Assembly: GCA_946480345.1 (NCBI GenBank)
Contig: CAMLJR010000099.1
Span: 1 to 11,141 of the forward strand
DNA from: an uncultured Spongiibacteraceae bacterium
GTDB taxonomy: Bacteria; Pseudomonadota; Gammaproteobacteria; Pseudomonadales; CAMLJR01
Direction: 5' to 3'
Length of the DNA: 11,141 nucleotides
The notes under the pieces: model-generated
Told to the model about the DNA's origin: nothing
Seen by the model: only the letters and a program-made list of their open reading frames with translations
Databases searched by the model: none
In this document: positions 6,094 through 11,141 of the stretch, in pieces
Position numbering within the stretch: position 1 is the stretch's first letter
Layout of the letters: the number at the start of each line of letters is the position of its first letter
Program-made: the position numbers and the translations under genes

Positions 6094-9000
6094 AAATACG
6101 TACCGTTTCATTGCTGGTTATCGCCAGCCTCTTTGCGCTCTTGCTGTTGCTAGTGAGTGGCGTTTACTGGGCGCTCGCCACTGAACGCGGCGCACAATAT
6201 TCGTTGCGGGCACTGCAATCGCAGCTGCCTGAGCTGAAAATTGTCAACGCAAGCGGATCATGGATCGATGGCTTGTCTATCGATGCCGTCGACTGGAATG
6301 CCGATACCGCCATTCATCTCACTGAAGTGAAATTGCGCCTGATATGGCTGCATTTGCTGCACGGTGAAGTGCGATTGTCGATGCTGCATGCGGATGAATT
6401 GCGATTGGTGTTGAGTGAAAGCGACGACACCAACGAACCGATTAAGCTGCCAAGTATTTTTCTACCCATATTTTTATCGACGCCCGATCTCGCGCTGCAA
6501 AAACTCGCGATTGTTTCTACTGACAGCGAATTTTTGTTGAACGACTTGCGCACGGCCATTGTCTGGCGCGGTGCGCGGCTACGTGCGACCGGCCTGCATC
6601 TGCGCTGGAACGAAATGCAGCTCGACACCAGTGGCACGCTGGATTTCCGCAACGATTATCCGTTGGCATTGAAAGGTGCTTTGCGCGTACCGCAATGGGC
6701 AACACCGATTGCCGTGCAGACCGGGGGCGATTTACGCTCGCTGCAAATTCAAGCCACCACCGATCAACCTTATGCGGTGCAGGCGAAAGTGACGCTCGCC
6801 ACACTCGACGAGCACTTGCCGTTGAGCGCTGTTGTCACGCTGTTGCGCCCAATCACTCAACCAATACCTAATGGTTCAATCGATGTTGCTGTTGCCACGT
6901 TGAATGCACGCGGCAATTTGCTGCACATAGATGGTGAGCTGAAAGCGACGGTTAATGAAACACATGTGGGAGCAACGCAACTTGCATTGACTGCACAATG
7001 GCAGCCGGAACAATTGCTGGCGCAAGCGCGCTGGCAGGTGCAAAACGGCACGTTGCAAATAGATTGCACCGCCGCTCTAACGAAACCACTCAGCGGCGCA
7101 TGCAACGGTGCGGCAACCGCCATTCCACTAACGCCATGGCTGCAAGGGCAAACCGGCGAATTTTCCAGCGCGATCAAACTGGAAGGAAAGTGGTTTGATC
7201 CGCAGTGGGCGCTGGCACTGGAGTTGCCGACATTCAGCGGGCAACTGGGCGGCGACGAAATCACCGGCCGACTGGCGTTGAATACCGCCGACGGCGAGCA
7301 GTGGCAACTACAGCAATTGGCACTGGCGAGCGGGCCCAACAAACTCAGCGGCAGCGGCGAATTCGGCGAGCGCTATCGGTTACATTTTTCGATCGGCGCG
7401 CGCGACATGGCGCATCTGCACCCGCAGCTTGGCGGCACATTGAGCGCTGAGATCGACGGTGGCGGGACATGGCCCGAGCTCGACGTGCGCGGCAATGCGA
7501 GGGGCTCCAAGCTGCGCTATCAAAATGTGCAGCTCGCGCAAGCGAATATCGATCTGATGTTGGCGAAACTCGGTAATGCCGGCAGCCGCATCCAGCTCGA
7601 TACAAAAAAAATCACAATCGACGATGGTATACCGTTCGATCTAACACTTTCGGTGAGCGGCGAACGCGCTCAGCAGCGAATCGATATCGCTGCTCAGCAA
7701 CGTATGCATCGCGCCGCCGTCCAATGCGCGACGCAAAACTCTGCCGAATTCAACGATTGGAAAATCGAGTGCGCTAACATTCAGGGCTCGGTTCGCAGCG
7801 AGCACTACACCAGCAATTGGCGGAATACCTCGACAGTGCGAGCGCAGGTGAAAGTGGCGGAGCGGCAATTCGAATTATCGCCGTTTTGTTTGCGCGCGGA
7901 AGGCGATGCCGAGTTGTGTCTCGATCAGAAGCTGCATTATGCAAACGCAAAATTGCAGCCATTCGCCGCGCATGGGCGGTTGCTTCCGCTGCGCTGGGTC
8001 GATGCCTGGCTGCCAGAAAATCTCGCGCTCGAAGACGATCCGCGCGCGTCGTTGCAAATGCGCTTGCAAAGCATTGCACCGCTACGCGCGCAGGCTAACC
8101 TGTTGATAGCCGGCACGCGCTGGCAATGGCAAACACCGCTGGCAACGCACACGGCGGAAATTAATAACATCCATCTCGACGCGGAATTAAACGAGCAACG
8201 CGCGCTGATCACCGCGGGAGCGGCATCACCCACTCTGGGCAGCGTCGATGCCACCTTAACCGTGCAAGATCCGCGTAACCAGCGCGTACTCAACGGCAAC
8301 GTCGCGCTTGAACGCCTCGAATTAGCCGGCTTCGCCTGGCTCATCGAAGATCTCGACGCGCTGAGCGGACAAATCAACGGCAACGTCGGCATTAGCGGCA
8401 CCGCCGCAGCACCGCAATTAACCGGCAAATTATTTCTGCAAAACGGCAGCGCCACATGGGCGCCGCTCGGCGCGCCATTCCGAACGATCAATGCGGATTT
8501 AACGTTCAACAACAACAGCGCAAAACTCGGCGGATGGTTTGCTCTCGGCCAGGGCGGCGGCGATATCGACGGCAACGCCAGCTGGGACGCTAATGGCGAT
8601 AACTGGCAAGCGCGCGTTGGCATCGTCGCGGGCGGCGTTAGCGCAATTCCATTGCCCAACAGCTCGGTAGTGTTTTCTCCGCATGCGGAATTAACGGCAA
8701 AACCGGGCGAGGTCCACATCAATGGCTATGTCGATATCGCAAGCGCCGACATTCAGCTTAAACAATTGCCCCCTAATACCACCGATGTGTCTCAAGATGC
8801 GGAAATCGTGGGCCAGCGCATCGATGAGGAAATGAAATTATGGGTCGATCTCGGACTTAATCTCGGCGACAAATTTCACTTCGCCGGTTTCGGCGCCGAC
8901 GTCAATCTGAGCGGTCGGCTGCAACTGGAAAAAAACCCCGGCGACAATTTGCATATGATCGGCGAAGTGAAAGTGCCGCGTGGACGTTATCGCGCTTATG

Positions 9001-9548
9001 GCCAACGCTTGGTGGTGCGAAAAGGAAGTTTTATTTTTTATGGTCCGCCCGACAATCCCGATTTGAATCTTGAAGCCGTGCGCGAAATGTCGCTCGGCGT
9101 TACCGATGTGGTCGGCTTGCGCGTCATCGGCTCATTGAAAACACCCGAAGCTTTATTATTTTCCGAGCCGTCGATGCCCGATTCCGATATTGCGTATTAC
9201 TTACTTACCGGACGGAAACCGATCAGCGGCGGCGCCACCGGTGGTTTTACAGCCAGCGGCGCGTTGTTATCGCTCGGTCTTGCCGGCAGTGAAGACCGCG
9301 CCGGCAATCTCGCCAAACGCTTCGGCATTAGCGATCTGCAACTCGGCACCACAGAAACGCAAACCGGGACTGAAGCGGAAGTCAGCGGGCAACTCGGTGA
9401 AAACCTATCGGTACGCTATGGTCGCGGCATCGGTCAGAGCAGTAACAGCATCAGCTTTCAGTATCGGTTGACGCCGAAACTGATGATCGAAACGATCAGC
9501 GGTGTCGAGAACGCGCTGGATTTCCTATATTCGTTTGAGATCAAGTGA
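6090..9548 (+). CDS. tamB: TamB, inner-membrane-anchored periplasm-spanning AsmA-like subunit of TAM
   Basis: TamB is a long beta-rich periplasmic protein anchored in the inner membrane that contacts TamA. Members of this family form a hydrophobic groove thought to carry phospholipid to the outer membrane. The 1152-aa product (E. coli TamB 1259) has one N-terminal membrane segment at about 7-30 and a very long beta-repeat body with regular DNxGxL-like strands. It ends in the conserved TamB C-terminal domain (DUF490), recognisable by RGRYRAYGQ, GSFIFYGPPDNP, DSDIAYYLLTGR, LSVRYGRG and the terminal GVENALDFLYSFEIK. AGGG lies 8 nt before the ATG. The gene overlaps tamA by 4 nt. It ends 43 bp from the convergent yaiL stop. 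No frameshift or truncation is seen. Confidence 0.95.
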   Translation: MKIRTVSLLVIASLFALLLLLVSGVYWALATERGAQYSLRALQSQLPELKIVNASGSWIDGLSIDAVDWNADTAIHLTEVKLRLIWLHLLHGEVRLSMLHADELRLVLSESDDTNEPIKLPSIFLPIFLSTPDLALQKLAIVSTDSEFLLNDLRTAIVWRGARLRATGLHLRWNEMQLDTSGTLDFRNDYPLALKGALRVPQWATPIAVQTGGDLRSLQIQATTDQPYAVQAKVTLATLDEHLPLSAVVTLLRPITQPIPNGSIDVAVATLNARGNLLHIDGELKATVNETHVGATQLALTAQWQPEQLLAQARWQVQNGTLQIDCTAALTKPLSGACNGAATAIPLTPWLQGQTGEFSSAIKLEGKWFDPQWALALELPTFSGQLGGDEITGRLALNTADGEQWQLQQLALASGPNKLSGSGEFGERYRLHFSIGARDMAHLHPQLGGTLSAEIDGGGTWPELDVRGNARGSKLRYQNVQLAQANIDLMLAKLGNAGSRIQLDTKKITIDDGIPFDLTLSVSGERAQQRIDIAAQQRMHRAAVQCATQNSAEFNDWKIECANIQGSVRSEHYTSNWRNTSTVRAQVKVAERQFELSPFCLRAEGDAELCLDQKLHYANAKLQPFAAHGRLLPLRWVDAWLPENLALEDDPRASLQMRLQSIAPLRAQANLLIAGTRWQWQTPLATHTAEINNIHLDAELNEQRALITAGAASPTLGSVDATLTVQDPRNQRVLNGNVALERLELAGFAWLIEDLDALSGQINGNVGISGTAAAPQLTGKLFLQNGSATWAPLGAPFRTINADLTFNNNSAKLGGWFALGQGGGDIDGNASWDANGDNWQARVGIVAGGVSAIPLPNSSVVFSPHAELTAKPGEVHINGYVDIASADIQLKQLPPNTTDVSQDAEIVGQRIDEEMKLWVDLGLNLGDKFHFAGFGADVNLSGRLQLEKNPGDNLHMIGEVKVPRGRYRAYGQRLVVRKGSFIFYGPPDNPDLNLEAVREMSLGVTDVVGLRVIGSLKTPEALLFSEPSMPDSDIAYYLLTGRKPISGGATGGFTASGALLSLGLAGSEDRAGNLAKRFGISDLQLGTTETQTGTEAEVSGQLGENLSVRYGRGIGQSSNSISFQYRLTPKLMIETISGVENALDFLYSFEIK

Positions 9549-9570
9549 TCGCGATTGGAACGCAAAGAAT

Positions 9571-9590
9571 GTGCGATTTGCGTAGCGCAC
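9571..9590. terminator. Weak hairpin between convergent tamB and yaiL
   Basis: GTGCG (9571-9575) can pair with CGCAC (9586-9590) around a 10-nt loop in the 43-bp convergent gap. There is no T-tract on the plus side and only ATTCTTT after it on the minus side, so it is at best a poor bidirectional terminator, or the genes stop by another route. Confidence 0.22.
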
Positions 9591-9591
9591 C

Positions 9592-10131
9592 TCACCACAT
9601 CAGATCATCCGGAATTTTATATTCGGCATACGGATCGTCCGCATCGTCGGTTTGTTGCAATACGTTGCTGACAATCACGTAACTCTCATCGCGCAACTTT
9701 ATTTTTTCGGCGACGGATTTCGGCACCACCGAATATTGCTCATCGAATTTAACAATCGCCAACCGACCGTTGCTGAGCTGATTCAACATCTCGTCAGTCA
9801 CGAGAATTTTTTTGATTTTGGTGCCATCGGTAAAGTTATAGGCAATCTCGGCTCCGTCGCGAGATAGACGGCTCACTTCGATCAACTGTTTTATTTGCGC
9901 GATGATCGCTTTATGGCGCAATTGTTCATCGCGTTCGAAATTCAATTGGCGATCGCGTTCGGCTTTTTCTTCACGCGCTTTTTGTGCATTCGCTTTTGTT
10001 TCGTCGACAGTTTCGATCTTATGTTTGCGCTGCTGCTTTTCCTGCTTGTGTTTTTCCTTCACCGCCGTGCTGATTTTACGCGCGTCGACAAGTCCGGCTT
10101 TGAGCAATTGATCTTTCAACGAAATAGCCAT
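9592..10131 (-). CDS. yaiL: DUF2058 family protein, YaiL-like
   Basis: This is a 179-aa cytoplasmic protein of the DUF2058 family (E. coli YaiL, same length), annotated as a nucleoprotein or polynucleotide-associated protein without a settled function. The N-terminus MAISLKDQLLKAGLVDARK matches the family. Residues about 20-70 are highly charged and Lys/Glu/Gln-rich, likely a coiled coil. The C-terminal half holds the conserved strings YNFTDGTKIKKI, NGRLAIVK, VPKSVAEKI and the family ending DDPYAEYKIPDDLMW. The start has a GAGG ribosome binding site 8 nt upstream that lies directly after the stop of the S4/pseudouridine-synthase-like gene (15-nt gap), so the two are co-transcribed. The association with an RNA-binding gene is consistent with a nucleic-acid role but does not prove it. 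Confidence 0.93.
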   Translation of the reverse strand: MAISLKDQLLKAGLVDARKISTAVKEKHKQEKQQRKHKIETVDETKANAQKAREEKAERDRQLNFERDEQLRHKAIIAQIKQLIEVSRLSRDGAEIAYNFTDGTKIKKILVTDEMLNQLSNGRLAIVKFDEQYSVVPKSVAEKIKLRDESYVIVSNVLQQTDDADDPYAEYKIPDDLMW

Positions 10132-10146
10132 GGGTAAAACCTCAGC

Positions 10147-10848
10147 TTAAAAACGTTCTTTGGCAGCGAGATAGCGCCACTGCCCGGGCTGCAATTTCGA
10201 CATCGATACTCCGCCAATACGGATGCGCTTCATCGATACGACGGTGAGGCCAACACTTTCGCACATTTGAACGAACTGCCCCGGCTGCGGATTTTTCACC
10301 GCAAAACGCAATCGCGTTTCGTTCTGCCAACTCACCTTGCACGCAGGCAATACCGCGTAATTAACGCGCTGGTTAAGACGCTCCAGACCATCGGCCGCGA
10401 TTTCGCCACTCACTTCGATGACATATTCCTGCTCAATGCGGGTAGCGTCTTCTTTCAATTTACGTTCGACACGAAAATCCTGCGTCAACACCTGCAAACC
10501 ACTGGCACCGGGCTGCAACGCCAGACAATGCGTCAGCCGAACGAAGTGCCGCTTCAATGCTCGAACGCCCGATGCATCATCCGGCCAACGATCAGCGATG
10601 GCAGGAAAACTCACCGCCCTGTCTTGATCGGCATTCGCATGCACGATCAACGTCACCGGTTCCGGCTCGACCAGTACCGCTTCCGGATGCAGCTCGACAT
10701 GCTGCTGCGAAACCTTGAACTGCGGCTCTTCGACGACAACACCATCGACCGATACCCAACCACCTTCGATATACAACTCGGCCTCACGCCGCGAACAGCG
10801 GATCAGCTCGATCAGGCGTTTGGATAAACGAATAGAGTCATCGGTCAT
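10147..10848 (-). CDS. S4-domain, RluB/E/F-type pseudouridine-synthase-like protein with degenerate active site
   Basis: The 233-aa product has an N-terminal S4 RNA-binding domain (about 6-52: SRREAELYIEGGWVSVDG, very close to RluF). A domain with the length and order of an RsuA/RluB/E/F pseudouridine synthase follows. The family hallmarks are changed. GRLDxxSxGL is LALQPGASGL at 109-118, so the catalytic Asp becomes Gln112. The LNKPxG string becomes VHANAD (69-74). The RQIRRM motif becomes GQFVQM (190-195). The active-site tyrosine region EQEYVIEV (139-146) and the C-terminal IRIGGVSMSKLQPGQWRYL remain. I infer an RNA-binding protein without the usual pseudouridylation activity; what it does is unknown. 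The ATG at 10848 is the only start in frame and lacks a Shine-Dalgarno. The gene lies 128 bp after erpA and 15 nt before yaiL, all on the same strand. Confidence 0.85.
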   Translation of the reverse strand: MTDDSIRLSKRLIELIRCSRREAELYIEGGWVSVDGVVVEEPQFKVSQQHVELHPEAVLVEPEPVTLIVHANADQDRAVSFPAIADRWPDDASGVRALKRHFVRLTHCLALQPGASGLQVLTQDFRVERKLKEDATRIEQEYVIEVSGEIAADGLERLNQRVNYAVLPACKVSWQNETRLRFAVKNPQPGQFVQMCESVGLTVVSMKRIRIGGVSMSKLQPGQWRYLAAKERF

Positions 10849-10976
10849 AAAAGAGGATTCGCAAAAGGACCGCAGGAGACAGGGCGGGGATAGGATTATT
10901 AACTATCCACCCTTTGAATACGCAAACGGAAATGGCGTGTTGATTTACGAGTTTCGCCCTATTTCAATAAACGTCA
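10849..10976 (-). promoter_or_regulatory. erpA to S4-protein intergenic gap, with inverted repeat and weak promoter
   Basis: The gap holds an inverted repeat GGATAG-n9-CTATCC at 10888-10908. On the minus strand it is followed by CCCGCCC rather than a T-tract, so it is not a standard terminator. Partly overlapping it, also on the minus strand, TTGCGT is followed 19 nt later by AATAAT (5 of 6 to the -10 consensus), a poor-spacing promoter candidate for the S4-protein/yaiL pair. Otherwise I see nothing here. Confidence 0.3.
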
Positions 10977-11141
10977 TCAAATCGAAAATGAAGAACCGCA
11001 CCCGCACGTTGTCGTCGCATTGGGATTATTGATAACGAAGCGCGAGCCTTCGAGGCCCTCCTTGTAATCGACTTCCGAGCCGGCGAGGTATTGGTAGCTG
11101 AGCGGATCGAGCAGTGCGATAACGCCATCTTTTTCGATTTG
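10977..11141 (-). CDS. erpA: ErpA, A-type iron-sulfur cluster carrier, C-terminal part only
   Basis: The last 54 codons of ErpA lie inside the window; the start is beyond the right edge. ErpA carries [Fe-S] clusters from the assembly machinery to apo-enzymes, including enzymes of isoprenoid synthesis and respiration. The visible residues include [30 protein letters not shown] and the ending [10 protein letters not shown]. These match the C-terminus of E. coli ErpA (114 aa) almost residue for residue, including the C-terminal Cys-Gly-Cys cluster ligands. The third ligand cysteine would lie outside. The ending distinguishes it from IscA. The frame was translated by hand from the reverse strand, stop TGA at 10977-10979. 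In Pseudomonas erpA is next to anmK; here tamAB, yaiL and the S4 protein lie between. Confidence 0.96.
   Translation of the reverse strand, partial: QIEKDGVIALLDPLSYQYLAGSEVDYKEGLEGSRFVINNPNATTTCGCGSSFSI

Noticed and set aside
7937..8722. Long minus-strand open frame (261 codons) opposite tamB
   Set aside because: Antisense shadow of tamB with low-complexity Ser/Ala/Pro/Arg composition and no ribosome binding site or neighbours supporting it.
10267..11032. Plus-strand frames opposite the S4 protein and erpA
   Set aside because: They overlap well supported minus-strand genes and their translations have no family resemblance.

Overview
The window is chromosomal DNA from a gammaproteobacterium, most plausibly in or near the Pseudomonadales/Cellvibrionales. 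The TyrRS, ErpA, TamA and DUF2058 proteins all read as clear relatives of the E. coli and Pseudomonas proteins. The block erpA - anmK - M23 peptidase - (divergent) tyrS - stable-RNA promoter is, as I recall it, the order seen in Pseudomonas. I see no insertion sequence, CRISPR array, tRNA, phage gene or other sign of recent transfer. Nearly all of the DNA is ordinary housekeeping and envelope coding sequence.

Layout. Positions 1-143 carry, on the minus strand, a near-consensus promoter with an A/T-rich upstream region and a GC-rich discriminator. It looks like an rRNA P1 promoter whose RNA genes lie beyond the left edge. tyrS (minus, ending at 144) is directly upstream of it. A 269-bp divergent intergenic region separates tyrS from mepM-like (M23 endopeptidase) and anmK on the plus strand, which lie 3 nt apart and form a peptidoglycan remodelling/recycling pair. 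After a 152-bp gap, which holds a possible 27-codon small ORF with a good ribosome binding site, come tamA and tamB, overlapping by ATGA. Together they encode the outer-membrane/periplasm-spanning TAM complex. Convergent to tamB, on the minus strand, are yaiL (DUF2058), an S4-domain pseudouridine-synthase-like gene, and the 3' half of erpA, which runs off the right edge.

How the genes work together. The centre of the window is about the cell envelope. MepM-type endopeptidase opens peptidoglycan cross-links, AnmK recovers anhydro-MurNAc from wall turnover, and TamA/TamB take part in outer-membrane protein assembly and envelope lipid homeostasis. The flanks are about translation and cofactor supply: TyrRS, a stable-RNA promoter, an rRNA-modification-like protein and the Fe-S carrier ErpA.

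The most notable observation is the S4/pseudouridine-synthase-like protein (10147-10848). It is intact and of normal length, but it lacks the catalytic aspartate (GRLD replaced by LALQ) and the arginine-rich RQIRRM motif, so it looks like an RNA-binding pseudoenzyme. I did not find a clearly new multi-gene system here.
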